DNA from: Pseudomonas sp. MYb60
GTDB taxonomy: Bacteria; Pseudomonadota; Gammaproteobacteria; Pseudomonadales; Pseudomonadaceae
Assembly: GCF_002979555.1 (NCBI RefSeq)
Contig: NZ_PCOZ01000001.1
Location: 1-64,000 of the forward strand
DNA: 64,000 nt
Direction: 5' to 3'
Of the stretch, positions 28,207-36,945 are shown piece after piece. Position numbers and translations under genes: made by a program. Every line of letters begins with the position of its first letter. Position 1 is the first letter of the stretch. Below the pieces are notes generated by a model. The model saw only the letters and a list, made by a program, of their open reading frames with translations, was not told the DNA's origin and searched no databases.

Positions 28207-30507
28207 TTAGAAGTGGAAGCTGGTGGACACCAACGCCGTGCGGCCCGCCGCCTGGTTGGCGAAGTGCGAGGCGTATGCCTTGTCGTAGTAGGTCTTGTCC
28301 GTCAGGTTCTGCACGTTCAGTTGCAGGTCGACGTTTTTGGTCAATTTGTAGCTGGCCATGGCGTCGTAGCGGGTGTAGGCCGGCACGTACACGGTGTTGG
28401 CCGCATCGCCGTAGACCTCGTCGACATAGAAGGCGCCGCCACCGATGGTCAGTTTCGGGGTCACGTCATAGGTGGTCCACAGGCTGAAGGAACGCTCCGG
28501 GGTATTGGGCATCTGGTTGCCTTTGTTGGAGCCGGTCTGGACGATCGCCTGACGGTTACCGTTTCTGCCGGGGTCGACCAGCTCGCTTTTAAGCAAGCTG
28601 TAGCCGGCGAACACTTGCCAGTGTTCGGTGATCTTGCCGCTGGCTGACAGCTCCATACCGTCGACGCGGGATTCGCCAGCGGTTTCGTAGGTGTTGTTGC
28701 TCACTAGGATACGCGTGTTTTTCTTCTCGGTACGGAACACGGCGGCGGTGAGGGAGAGGCGGTCATGGAACAGGTCCCACTTGGTCCCCAGCTCATAGTT
28801 GACGGTTTCTTCCGGCTGCAAGTCGCTGGTGTTGATGCCGGTGGGGATCGCATTGTTGTCGACGCCTTCACCCACCAGGCCGCCGGCTGGCGAAGCCGAT
28901 GTGGCGTAGGAGGTGTAGATGCTGCCGTTTTCCAGCGGCTTCCACACCAGGCCCGCTTGCCAGTTGAAGAATTGGCTGTCGTCCTTGACCTTGGTACGCG
29001 CCCTGACCGTCTGGGTCGGGGCTGCGTTGATGTTGGCTTCGGTATCGAAAGTGTCGTAGCGCAGGCCGACGTTCAGCAGCCATTTAGGGTCCAGTTCGAT
29101 GGTGTCGAACACATAGGCGGCGCGGCTGGTGGCCTTGGTATTGGTGCCCATGTAGTTGCGTGCCACGCTGCCGGTCCAGGCGTCGTCCGGGTTGGGGTTG
29201 CTCAACGACGTACACTGGCCGCCGCGACCACCACCGGCCACGGTGCAGGTCGGGTTGGTGTTCGGGGTGACGGTGTAGCCACTCACACGGGTTTCTTCAC
29301 CGGTAAATTCCAGCCCGGTGGAGTAGCTGTGCTTGAAGCCCAGCGCCTGGAAGCTGCCGAACAGATCGGTCTGGTTGGTGGTGGTCGTGGTGGTGGAGAC
29401 GCGGGTGTTGGCACGGCGCCACACTGTACCAAAGCGGCTGAGGTTGCGAGTGCTGTCATCCGGCTGGGTCAGTACATAATCCTGGCCTGTACTGCCATGG
29501 CGCAGGGTATTTTTCAGCGTCATGGTGTCGCTCAGGTCATGCTCGATGGAGAACGTGCTGATGTCGGCGCGGGTCTTGCGGAAATCACGGTCTTTGAGAC
29601 CGTAGAAGTTGTTGCTGTCGCCGCCGTCGTTGGGCTTGTCGTTGCCGTGGACGGTGGCGGTCGCCGATGCGTAGCCGTAGGGAATGCCCGAGTCTGGCAG
29701 GTCGTTGCTTTCCATATGGTAGTAGCTGAGGTTGACACGGGTCGGTGTGCCCAGGCCAAAGGTCAGCGACGGCGCGACGCCCCAGCGGTCGTAATTCACG
29801 GCGTCGCGGCCGGCCACGTTCTGTTCGTGGCTCATCAGGTTCAGGCGGAAGGCGGCGCTGTCGAGGAATTGGCGGTTGACGTCGAGCACGTAACGGCGAG
29901 TCTGGTCCGAGCCGTAGGTGAAGCCGCCATTGGTGAAGTCCCGCGCTTGCGGGGTCTTGCTCACCAGGTTGAGGCTGCCACCGGCCGAGCCACGCCCGCC
30001 GAACGAGGAGTTCGGGCCTTTGCTGACCTCAATCGATTCGATGTCGAAGATCTCGCGGCTCTGGCCGCCGGTGTCGCGCACGCCGTCTAGGTAGGTGTCG
30101 CCCTGGGCGTCAAAACCACGGATGAACGGGCGATCGCCCTGGGGGTTGCCGCCTTCACCGGCACCGAAGGTAATGCCTGGCACGGTGCGCAGGGCATCCT
30201 GCAACGAGGTGGCGCCGGTGTCCTTGAGCACTTGCTGTGGCACGACGGTGACCGAGCGCGGCGTGTCCACCAGCGGCGCGGTGTACTTCTGCGACGAGGC
30301 CTTTTCCACCTGGTAGGACGTGCCGTCCTGTTCTTCACCGGTAATGCTGGTGGCCCCGAGTGCGATGCTGTTGCGCTCGCCTTTCTGCTCAGTGTCTTCG
30401 GCCGCTTGCGCCATGTGGGAGGCAGAGCCGGCGGTAAGCGCCACGCCGATGGCCGAAGCCAGCAGACGCGGTGAACTGGCAGGTGCTTTTATTGAATTGC
30501 GCGACAT
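28207..30507 (-). CDS. piuA: TonB-dependent siderophore receptor (PiuA/Fiu-like)
   Basis: 766 residues. A signal peptide ends near AQA-AED (about residue 37). The plug domain follows (VDTPRSVTVVPQQVLKDTGATSLQDALRTVPGI... IEVSKGPNSSFGGRGSAGGSLNLVSK), then a 22-strand-type beta-barrel ending in the outer-membrane motif FHF. It resembles catecholate receptors of the Fiu/PiuA group, which also admit siderophore-antibiotic conjugates. The ATG at 30507 has GGGGAAGGA upstream; longer in-frame starts would bury the signal peptide. It is divergent from piuC. Confidence 0.9.
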   Translation of the reverse strand: MSRNSIKAPASSPRLLASAIGVALTAGSASHMAQAAEDTEQKGERNSIALGATSITGEEQDGTSYQVEKASSQKYTAPLVDTPRSVTVVPQQVLKDTGATSLQDALRTVPGITFGAGEGGNPQGDRPFIRGFDAQGDTYLDGVRDTGGQSREIFDIESIEVSKGPNSSFGGRGSAGGSLNLVSKTPQARDFTNGGFTYGSDQTRRYVLDVNRQFLDSAAFRLNLMSHEQNVAGRDAVNYDRWGVAPSLTFGLGTPTRVNLSYYHMESNDLPDSGIPYGYASATATVHGNDKPNDGGDSNNFYGLKDRDFRKTRADISTFSIEHDLSDTMTLKNTLRHGSTGQDYVLTQPDDSTRNLSRFGTVWRRANTRVSTTTTTTNQTDLFGSFQALGFKHSYSTGLEFTGEETRVSGYTVTPNTNPTCTVAGGGRGGQCTSLSNPNPDDAWTGSVARNYMGTNTKATSRAAYVFDTIELDPKWLLNVGLRYDTFDTEANINAAPTQTVRARTKVKDDSQFFNWQAGLVWKPLENGSIYTSYATSASPAGGLVGEGVDNNAIPTGINTSDLQPEETVNYELGTKWDLFHDRLSLTAAVFRTEKKNTRILVSNNTYETAGESRVDGMELSASGKITEHWQVFAGYSLLKSELVDPGRNGNRQAIVQTGSNKGNQMPNTPERSFSLWTTYDVTPKLTIGGGAFYVDEVYGDAANTVYVPAYTRYDAMASYKLTKNVDLQLNVQNLTDKTYYDKAYASHFANQAAGRTALVSTSFHF

Positions 30508-30555
30508 GAAAGTGTCCTTCCCCAAGGATGTGAGGCCGCGGAATATAGGGTGAAC

Positions 30556-30574
30556 AAGTATTTCTATCAATTGC
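30556..30574. promoter_or_regulatory. Weak candidate Fur box in piuA-piuC intergenic region
   Basis: On the minus strand these 19 bases read GCAATTGATAGAAATACTT, about 10 of 19 matches to the GATAATGATAATCATTATC consensus, in a clearly AT-rich divergent promoter region (30508-30712). Iron-repressed control of piuA is known in Pseudomonas, but the match is too weak to be firm. Confidence 0.3.
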
Positions 30575-30712
30575 GATACATTGCTAATTGCACTGAATTT
30601 ACATTCTTTACACTTTTTGCTTACGGTTTTTACGAAGTCATTCGTCTCCTGCGTTTTACAGCTCGGATAAGAATCAATACCATTCACGTCTTTGTGTTTT
30701 CAGGTATTGCCC

Positions 30713-31393
30713 ATGCTGCTGCATATCCCCGGCCTGTTCTCTCGTGAGGAAGTGCAGCGCATCCGCCAAGCCCTGGAAAATGCCGACTGGGCCGACGGAA
30801 AAATGACCGCCGGGCATCAGTCCGCCAAGGCCAAGCACAACCTGCAATTGCCCGAAGGCCACCCGCTGGCCAAGGAAATCGGCGAGGCGATGCTGGAACG
30901 CTTGTGGAAAAACCCGCTGTTTATGTCAGCGGCGTTACCTCACAAGGTCTTCCCACCGTTGCTCAACTGCTACACCGCAGGCGGCAGTTTCGACTTTCAC
31001 ATCGACAATGCCGTGCGCCAGCCCAAGGGCAGCCACGAGCGCGTGCGCACCGACCTGTCGTCCACGCTGTTCTTCAGCGACCCGGACGAATACGAGGGCG
31101 GCGAGCTGGAGATTCAGGACACATTCGGCGTACAGCGGGTCAAGCTGCCGGCCGGAGACATGGTGCTGTATCCCGGGTCCAGCCTGCATAAAGTCAACGC
31201 CGTCACCCGGGGTGCGCGTTATGCCTCGTTCTTCTGGACCCAAAGCCTGGTCCGCGAAGACAGCCAGCGCACGTTGCTGTTCGAGATGGACGGCGCAATC
31301 CGGCAGTTGACGGCGGATGTGCCTGACCACCCGGCCCTGATCCAGCTCACCGGCACCTACCACAACTTGCTGCGCCGCTGGGTCGAGGTCTGA
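30713..31393 (+). CDS. piuC: PKHD-type Fe(II)/2-oxoglutarate dioxygenase PiuC
   Basis: 226 residues. The double-stranded beta-helix iron ligands are His96 and Asp98 (FDFHIDNAV) and His159 (SSLHKV), and Arg169 binds 2-oxoglutarate (VTRGARY). PiuC homologues accompany TonB receptors for siderophores; the substrate is not established. The ATG at 30713 is weakly supported by CAGG upstream. It overlaps no other gene and is followed after one base by the Sel1-repeat gene, so the two are an operon divergent from piuA. Confidence 0.9.
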   Translation: MLLHIPGLFSREEVQRIRQALENADWADGKMTAGHQSAKAKHNLQLPEGHPLAKEIGEAMLERLWKNPLFMSAALPHKVFPPLLNCYTAGGSFDFHIDNAVRQPKGSHERVRTDLSSTLFFSDPDEYEGGELEIQDTFGVQRVKLPAGDMVLYPGSSLHKVNAVTRGARYASFFWTQSLVREDSQRTLLFEMDGAIRQLTADVPDHPALIQLTGTYHNLLRRWVEV

Positions 31394-31394
31394 C

Positions 31395-32138
31395 ATGAGC
31401 TTTTTATTGCGCCGCGAAGAAGTGCTCAACGTCGAGCAACTGCAAGCCATGCTGGACGACTCCCCGGTGCGCGCCGCCCAGGCGATCCTCGTCGCGGCGA
31501 AGGAGGGTGTGGTGGACGCCCAAGCCCTGCTCGGGCAGATCCTGCTGGAAGGCCGTGGCATTGCGCAGGACGAGGCCCTGGCCTTGCGCTGGTTCCAGAT
31601 TGCCGCCCAAGGCGGACACTCGATGGCGCGCAACATGGCCGGCCGTTGCCTGGAGCACGGCTGGGGCTGCGCGCCTGATGAAGCAGCCGCGGCGCGTGAA
31701 TACCGCAAGGCTGCCGAGGCTGGTTTGGATTGGGCGCAATACAACTACGCCAACCTGCTGGCGACCGGACGCGGTGTGGCCGAAGACCAGCAACAAGCCC
31801 TGAGCCTGTACCGCCAGGCAGCGGAACAAGGCCATGCCAAGTCGATGAACCTGCTGGGGCGTTATCTGGAAGACGGTCGGTTCTGTGCGCAGGATCTGGA
31901 GGCGGCGGTGGACTGGTATCGGCGCTCGGCCGAAGGCGGAGATTTTCGCGGGCAGTTCAGCTATGCGGCGGTGCTGGCGGACAGCGGCCAGGTCGACGTG
32001 GCATTGGAATGGTTGCGCAAGGCGTTGGCGGGGGGGAATTTGAAGTTTCTGCGCACGGCGTACAAATCACTGTTGAGCGCCGCGCAGCCACAGATCCGAT
32101 CCTTTGCGCAGCAGTTTGAATTACGGATTTTCAACTAA
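31395..32138 (+). CDS. Sel1-repeat (TPR-like) protein
   Basis: 247 residues with five tandem repeats of about 36 residues. Each has the Sel1 pattern of small residues with G-x-G and an A-x-x-W/Y-x-x-x-A helix pair, for example LLEGRGIAQDEALALRWFQI and LATGRGVAEDQQQALSLYRQ. No signal peptide, so it is cytosolic and probably a protein-binding scaffold. It starts one base after the piuC stop and corresponds to PA4516 in PAO1 (from memory), so its link to PiuC is conserved. Confidence 0.88.
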   Translation: MSFLLRREEVLNVEQLQAMLDDSPVRAAQAILVAAKEGVVDAQALLGQILLEGRGIAQDEALALRWFQIAAQGGHSMARNMAGRCLEHGWGCAPDEAAAAREYRKAAEAGLDWAQYNYANLLATGRGVAEDQQQALSLYRQAAEQGHAKSMNLLGRYLEDGRFCAQDLEAAVDWYRRSAEGGDFRGQFSYAAVLADSGQVDVALEWLRKALAGGNLKFLRTAYKSLLSAAQPQIRSFAQQFELRIFN

Positions 32139-32250
32139 GCGATGAGCGATAGGGTGCTGCGGATGTTGACATAGCCAAAATCACTGTGATTAGAGCTGAT
32201 TCAGTTTTAATCATGTGTTTCGCAATGCTGCGAAGAGAGGAATTAGGGGT

Positions 32251-32516
32251 GCTGATACCAAAGTCCTGACTGCTCACGTTCCTACGGCCCTGGCGCATAG
32301 AGTTGATCAGATGGCGGCGCGAATGCACGCACAGTCCAGTCACTGTCCCAAGCGCCTTTGAGTTTGCTGCGTAATCCGCGGATAGGCGAGCGAGTCGAAG
32401 AATTTGAGCCGCGCGACGTAAGACGGCTTTTAGTGGGGCACTACGAAATACGGTATGAGATTCAAGCATCCACGTTCTATATCTTGCGGTTGTGGCACGT
32501 CCGTGAAGATCGATGA
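32251..32516 (+). pseudogene. Remnant of a RHH antitoxin / ParE-RelE toxin pair fused by deletion
   Basis: Between the Sel1 gene and the speC terminator (32139-32525) there is no intact gene, but two decayed frames are readable. From 32251 to about 32334 one frame gives ADTKVLTAHVPTALAHRVDQ and then MAARMHA, the typical N-terminus of a ribbon-helix-helix antitoxin, without a start codon. From about 32322 the next frame gives ARTVQSLSQAP, LLRNPRIGERVEEFEPRDV, RRLLVGHYEIRYEIQ and ILRLWHVREDR to a stop at 32516, the C-terminal two thirds of a ParE/RelE toxin. An internal deletion that removed the antitoxin C-terminus and toxin N-terminus explains both. Confidence 0.6.
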
Positions 32517-32525
32517 CTTTTGCCC

Positions 32526-32559
32526 ATAAAAAACCCATGACATGTCATGGGTTTTTTAT
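32526..32559. terminator. Bidirectional intrinsic terminator after speC
   Basis: A perfect 17-bp palindrome centred at 32542/32543 with A-rich and T-rich outer arms and core ACCCATGACATGTCATGGGT. It works in both directions: it ends speC (stop at 32571) and any transcript reaching through the toxin remnant. Confidence 0.88.
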
Positions 32560-32570
32560 TCGCTGGCGTC

Positions 32571-33734
32571 TTACACGTAGAACGACTTCAGTGGCGGAAA
32601 GCCATTGAATTCAACCGCGCTGTAGCTGGTGGTGTACGCACCGGTGGACAACCAGTACAAACGATCACCAATCGCCAGGTTCAGCGGCAGGCCGTACTTG
32701 TAGTTTTCGTACATGATGTCGGCGCTGTCGCAGGTAGGGCCGGCGATGACCACTTCTTCCATCTCGCCTTTCTTCTCGGTCCAGATCGGGAACTTGATGG
32801 CTTCGTCCATGGTTTCGATCAGGCCGGAGAACTTGCCCACGTCCGTGTACACCCAACGCTCGACGGCGGTGCGGGATTTACGTGCCACCAGTACCACTTC
32901 GCTGACCAGGATGCCGGCGTTGGCGATCAACGAACGGCCTGGCTCCAGGATGATTTCCGGCAGGTCGTCACCGAAATCTTCCTTGAGGAAGCGGATGATT
33001 TCTTCCGCGTAGGTTTCCAGGCTGTTGGTGCGGGTGATGTAGTTGGCCGGGAAGCCACCGCCCATGTTGATCAGCTTCAGGTGGATGCCGTCTTCTTCTT
33101 TCAAGCGCTCGAAGATCACTTTGACCTTGGCGATGGCCGCGTCCCACACACTGATGTCGCGCTGTTGCGAGCCGACGTGGAACGAGATGCCGTAAGGGAC
33201 CAGGCCCAGGTCGCGGGCCAGGATCAGCAGGTCCATGGCCATGTCGGTCTGGCAGCCGAATTTGCGCGACAGCGGCCAGTCAGCCGTGGTCGAGCCTTCG
33301 GTGAGGATACGTACATACACTTTCGAGCCCGGTGCGGCCTTGGCGATGTTGCGCAGGTCGGCCTCGGAGTCGGTGGAGAACAGGCGCACGCCCTTCTCGT
33401 AGAAGTAGCGGATGTCCTTGGATTTCTTGATGGTGTTGCCGTAGCTGATGCGGTCGGCGCTGACGCCACGGTCCATCACTTTGTCCAGCTCGTAGATCGA
33501 GGCGATATCGAAGCTCGAGCCTTTCTCTTTGAGCAGGTCGATGATCTCGACGGCCGGGTTGGCCTTGACGGCGTAATAAACCTTGGCGAATTCGAAACCG
33601 GCGCGCAGGTCATCGTAGGCCTGGCTGATCATTGCGGTGTCGATCACCACGAACGGGGTTTCTTGCTTGTCGGCGAACGCCTTCATTTTATCAAATGTGG
33701 CGCGCGCGAAATAATCTTCGACCTTGATCGACAT
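32571..33734 (-). CDS. speC: Ornithine decarboxylase SpeC (PLP fold III)
   Basis: 387 residues, the usual Pseudomonas length. It makes putrescine from ornithine in the cytosol. Lys57 in YYAVKANPA holds PLP. HVGSQ, GGGFP and EPGRS are cofactor contacts, and GPTCDSADIM contains the catalytic cysteine. It is the eukaryote-like alanine-racemase-fold enzyme rather than the large enterobacterial type. AGGAG eight bases upstream fixes the ATG at 33734, although the frame stays open to an ATG at 33827. A long leader with a terminator-like hairpin precedes it. Confidence 0.93.
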   Translation of the reverse strand: MSIKVEDYFARATFDKMKAFADKQETPFVVIDTAMISQAYDDLRAGFEFAKVYYAVKANPAVEIIDLLKEKGSSFDIASIYELDKVMDRGVSADRISYGNTIKKSKDIRYFYEKGVRLFSTDSEADLRNIAKAAPGSKVYVRILTEGSTTADWPLSRKFGCQTDMAMDLLILARDLGLVPYGISFHVGSQQRDISVWDAAIAKVKVIFERLKEEDGIHLKLINMGGGFPANYITRTNSLETYAEEIIRFLKEDFGDDLPEIILEPGRSLIANAGILVSEVVLVARKSRTAVERWVYTDVGKFSGLIETMDEAIKFPIWTEKKGEMEEVVIAGPTCDSADIMYENYKYGLPLNLAIGDRLYWLSTGAYTTSYSAVEFNGFPPLKSFYV

Positions 33735-33839
33735 GCTGGGAACTCCTACTGGCAAACTGAATTGATCAATGGGTGCAAATGAACGTCCTCCGTATCCCCA
33801 CTTTGGTTCGCCTACTTCCCAAGGCATGTCGCCGAAAGC

Positions 33840-33873
33840 AAAAAGGCCACGGGAATAACCGCTCCCTTGGCCT
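33840..33873 (-). promoter_or_regulatory. Terminator-like hairpin in the speC leader
   Basis: On the minus strand an 11-bp stem with one mismatch (33863-33873 with 33844-33854, eight-base loop) is followed by a run of five U. It lies between a likely speC promoter (33935-33963) and the speC start, 106 bases upstream of the ATG, so it could terminate transcription early. A 35-codon open frame (33919 down to 33812) spans it, as expected of a leader peptide, though it lacks a clear ribosome site. Confidence 0.5.
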
Positions 33874-33934
33874 GCTGTCTCGTCGTCAGTACTTGAGCCG
33901 GATGGATCGTTTCCAGCATGGACGTTCGGCGCGA

Positions 33935-33963
33935 ACTTTAGGGCGTGAGGGGCTTGAGATCAA
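33935..33963 (-). promoter_or_regulatory. Predicted sigma-70 promoter for speC
   Basis: Minus-strand TTGATC (33963-33958), 17 bases, then TAAAGT (33940-33935), four of six matches in each hexamer and ideal spacing. Transcription would begin near 33928, giving a leader of about 194 bases. The rest of 33735-34209 holds the leader hairpin and the repeat at 34098-34188 and no gene. Confidence 0.45.
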
Positions 33964-34097
33964 CTAAAAATGTCGCGTTTTTGCACGCGTTCGTCGCGCG
34001 AACCCGTGCAGCTACTTATGTAACCGACAGGTGTGACGGAATGATGTTCCCCGGAGGGGGCAAATCGGTGGGAATTCCTGGCCCACCCTAGAGCCAA

Positions 34098-34188
34098 ATG
34101 TGGGAGGGGGCTTGCCCCCGATTACAGTGTGTCAGTCAGCTTATCTGTAGCTGACACGCCGCTATCGGGGGCAAGCCCCCTCCCACAT
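34098..34188. repeat. Paired REP element (REPIN-like) with 25-bp arms
   Basis: Two perfect inverted 25-base arms (34098-34122 and 34164-34188) built on ATGTGGGAGGGGGCTTGCCC surround a 41-base spacer. Each arm is itself palindromic. This is the doublet form of the element seen singly at 145-180. It lies between speC and the 3' end of the osmoprotectant operon. Confidence 0.88.
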
Positions 34189-34209
34189 GTTTAACCGCGC
34201 GGTGTCAGA

Positions 34210-35367
34210 TCAGGCCAGCGCCGTCTCGGCAGGCGAGACGATACTGGTCTTGCCCCCACGCGACTTGCCGGAACTCAGGTACTCGGCAATCGACTCCTGT
34301 GTCACCTCGCCGAGGAACACCCGCTCTGCATCCATCACCGGCAGCCACGAGCGGTTGAACTCGTACATGCGCGACAACAGGATGCGCAGATGCTCGTCAT
34401 ACGCCGCCGTGGCGTTGAACTCGCGCAGGTACTGGCCGCAGGTACCGGTCTGACGGTGCAGGTCGCGACGTCGTACATAACCCAGCGCTTTGTTCTCGGC
34501 ACAGGTGACTACCACGTAGCGGCGGTCATGTTCGTCCATCAGCTCCAGCGCATCGGCCACCGGGGTTTCCGGGCTGACCGACGGGGCGTTGTCCGCCGCA
34601 TCTTCGGCCTTCACCAGCAGCAAGCGCTTGAGGGTGCTGTCCTGGCCCACGAAGTTGCTGACGAACTCGTCGGCCGGGTGCGCGAGCAGGGTGTCCGGGT
34701 GATCGATCTGCAACAGCTTGCCGGCACGGAAGATCGCGATCTTGTCACCCAGCTTGATGGCTTCGTCGATGTCGTGGCTGACCATGATCACAGTCTTGTT
34801 CAGCGCGCGCTGCATCTCGAAGAATTCGTTCTGGATCATCTCGCGGTTGATCGGGTCGACGGCGCCGAACGGCTCGTCCATCAGCAGCAGTGGCGCATCG
34901 GCCGCCAGTGCACGGATCACCCCGATCCGCTGTTGCTGGCCGCCCGACAGCTCACGCGGGTAGCGATGCAGGTACTGCTTGGGCTCCAGCTTGATCATGC
35001 TCATCAGTTCGCGGGCACGGTCGTGGCATTTCTGCTTGTCCCAGCCGAGCAGTTTGGGCACCACCACGATGTTTTCCTCGATGGTCATGTTGGGGAACAG
35101 GCCGATCTGCTGGATCACATAACCGATGTTGCGACGCAGGGTCACTTCGTCGAGGTCGGTGGTGTCTTCGCCGTTGATCAGGATCTTGCCCGAGGTCGGC
35201 TTGATCAGGCGGTTGATCATTTTCAGCGTGGTGCTTTTGCCGCAACCCGATGGGCCGAGGAACACGCAAATTTCGCCTTCATTGACGGTCAGGCTTACAT
35301 CGTTCACGGCGGTGACAGTCTTGCCGTTGCTTTGGAAGGTCTTGGACAGGTTTTGAAGTTCGATCAT
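34210..35367 (-). CDS. opuCA: Osmoprotectant (betaine/choline/carnitine) ABC transporter ATPase with CBS pair
   Basis: 385 residues. Walker A GPSGCGKSTT, signature LSGGQQQRIGVIRAL and Walker B LLLMDEPFGAVD mark the ATPase domain (1-240). Two CBS domains follow (about 250-370), which in this family sense ionic strength. The ATG at 35367 overlaps the upstream permease stop by four bases. It is the last gene of a four-gene operon with order permease, binding protein, permease, ATPase. Which quaternary amine it prefers cannot be read from sequence. Confidence 0.88.
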   Translation of the reverse strand: MIELQNLSKTFQSNGKTVTAVNDVSLTVNEGEICVFLGPSGCGKSTTLKMINRLIKPTSGKILINGEDTTDLDEVTLRRNIGYVIQQIGLFPNMTIEENIVVVPKLLGWDKQKCHDRARELMSMIKLEPKQYLHRYPRELSGGQQQRIGVIRALAADAPLLLMDEPFGAVDPINREMIQNEFFEMQRALNKTVIMVSHDIDEAIKLGDKIAIFRAGKLLQIDHPDTLLAHPADEFVSNFVGQDSTLKRLLLVKAEDAADNAPSVSPETPVADALELMDEHDRRYVVVTCAENKALGYVRRRDLHRQTGTCGQYLREFNATAAYDEHLRILLSRMYEFNRSWLPVMDAERVFLGEVTQESIAEYLSSGKSRGGKTSIVSPAETALA

Positions 35368-36017
35368 TTGAGCAATCCTTTTGGAGTCAGCGAGCGTTGC
35401 AGCCATTGCAGAAGCAGGTCGGCGAAGATGGCCAGGAGACTGACCAGCACGGCGCCGACGATCAGCATCGACATGTCGCTGCGGCTGATGGAAGCCAGAA
35501 TAAGTACACCCAGGCCACCGGCGCCGATGGTGGCGGCGATGGTCATGACACCGATGTTCATCACCACGGCGGTGCGCACGCCGGCGAGGATCACCGGCAC
35601 GGCGATGGGCAGCTCGACCATGCGCAGGCGCTGGCCGAAGGTCATGCCGATGCCTTTGGCGGCCTCGCGAATGCCCGGTTCCACGCCGGTGAGGGCCAGG
35701 TAGGTGTTACGCATGATCGGCAACAGGGAGTAGAGGAATACGGCGGTGATCGCCGGCATCGGTCCCAGGCCCTGGCCGAACTTGGAGTAGAACGGCAGCA
35801 GCAGGCCGAACAGGGCGATGGACGGCACGGTCAGCAACACCGTGGCGCTGGCCTGCAGTGGGCCGGCCAGGGTGGGAAACCGCGTCATCAGGATGCCCAG
35901 CGGCACGCCGATCAGGATCGCGAGGACCACGGCAATGCCCACCAGGGTGATGTGCTGCCAGGTCAGGTGCAGGACTTGTGCCCAATCAAGATGGGAAAAG
36001 GCGTTCAGGAATTCCAT
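35364..36017 (-). CDS. opuCB: Osmoprotectant ABC transporter permease
   Basis: 217 residues with five or six membrane helices. The cytoplasmic coupling loop VEPGIREAAKGIGMTFGQRLRMVELPIAVPVILAG matches OpuCB/ProW-type permeases. It forms a heterodimer or homodimer channel with the other permease of the operon. It starts 12 bases after the binding-protein gene and overlaps the ATPase gene. Confidence 0.88.
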   Translation of the reverse strand: MEFLNAFSHLDWAQVLHLTWQHITLVGIAVVLAILIGVPLGILMTRFPTLAGPLQASATVLLTVPSIALFGLLLPFYSKFGQGLGPMPAITAVFLYSLLPIMRNTYLALTGVEPGIREAAKGIGMTFGQRLRMVELPIAVPVILAGVRTAVVMNIGVMTIAATIGAGGLGVLILASISRSDMSMLIVGAVLVSLLAIFADLLLQWLQRSLTPKGLLK

Positions 36018-36028
36018 GTCTTCTCCTC

Positions 36029-36925
36029 TTATTGATTGATGGGATGTTGGCGCAGGAAATCGGCGGCAACAGCGGAAGGGCTTTCATGGTCGACGTCGAC
36101 CCGCGCGTTCAGCTGGCGCATGGTTTCGTCGTCGAACAGGTCAGCCAGCGGCTTGAGCTCGGCGGCCAGCTGCGGGTGCTGGTCGAGGTACTGCTGGCGG
36201 ATCACCGGGGCGGCGGTGTAGTCCGGGAAGTAATGCTTGTCATCTTCCAGCAGCTTCAACTTGAACGCGTTCAGGCGACCGTCGGTGGTATAGACCAGGC
36301 CGGCAAACACCTGGCCATTACGCAGCGCGGTGTAGACCAGGCCGGCGTCCATCTGGCGGGTGTTCTTGCGGGTCAGGTTCATGTCGTACAGCTTGACCAT
36401 GCCGGCCAGGCCGTCGGAGCGGTTGGCGAACTCCGTGTCGAGGGCCACCAGGCGGTTTTCCTTGACGTCCTGTGCCATGGCTTTGGTCAGGTCGCTGATG
36501 CTGTTGATGTCGGGATGCTCGGCGGCAACCTTTTCTGGCAGTGCCAGGGCGTAGGTGTTGCTGAAGCGCGACGGGGAGAGCCAGACCAGGCCTTTTTTCG
36601 CATCGACTTCTTTCACCCGAGCGTAGGACTGTGCGCTGTCGAGTTTCTCGTCGATGTGGTTATAGGCCACCAGCGACACGCCGGTGTATTCCCAGATCAG
36701 GTCCAACTGCCCGCTCTCCTGGGCACTGCGCGCCAGGTTGCTGCCCAGGCCGCCGGTCACACGGGCGTCATAGCCCTTGGCGCGCAGGTACTGGGAGGTG
36801 ATTTCGGCCAGCAGGGTCTGTTCGGTGAACACCCGGGCGCCGATGCGGATCACCGGTTTTTCAGCGGCTTGCGTCAGTCCCGCGAACAGCAGGACGCAGC
36901 TCAGTATCAATGTCAGCTTTTTCAT
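36029..36925 (-). CDS. opuCC: Osmoprotectant-binding periplasmic protein (OpuAC/OsmX type)
   Basis: 298 residues. A signal peptide (MKKLTLILSCVLLFAGLTQA) is followed by IRIGARVFTEQTLLAEITSQYLRAKGYDARV and GQLDLIWEYTGVSLVAY, typical of the OpuAC substrate-binding fold. The cysteine in the signal (LSCVLLF) is not placed like a lipobox, so it is probably a soluble periplasmic protein. It sits between the two permease genes. Confidence 0.87.
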   Translation of the reverse strand: MKKLTLILSCVLLFAGLTQAAEKPVIRIGARVFTEQTLLAEITSQYLRAKGYDARVTGGLGSNLARSAQESGQLDLIWEYTGVSLVAYNHIDEKLDSAQSYARVKEVDAKKGLVWLSPSRFSNTYALALPEKVAAEHPDINSISDLTKAMAQDVKENRLVALDTEFANRSDGLAGMVKLYDMNLTRKNTRQMDAGLVYTALRNGQVFAGLVYTTDGRLNAFKLKLLEDDKHYFPDYTAAPVIRQQYLDQHPQLAAELKPLADLFDDETMRQLNARVDVDHESPSAVAADFLRQHPINQ

Positions 36926-36945
36926 GTGAATTCCTTTACCAAGCC

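Noticed and set aside
32131..32538. 135-residue minus-strand frame between the Sel1 gene and speC
   Set aside because: No ribosome site or recognisable family, and the same interval reads as antitoxin and toxin fragments on the plus strand.
33735..33827. Longer SpeC starting at the ATG at 33827
   Set aside because: The extra 31 residues are not part of known SpeC proteins, and the ATG at 33734 has an AGGAG at good spacing.
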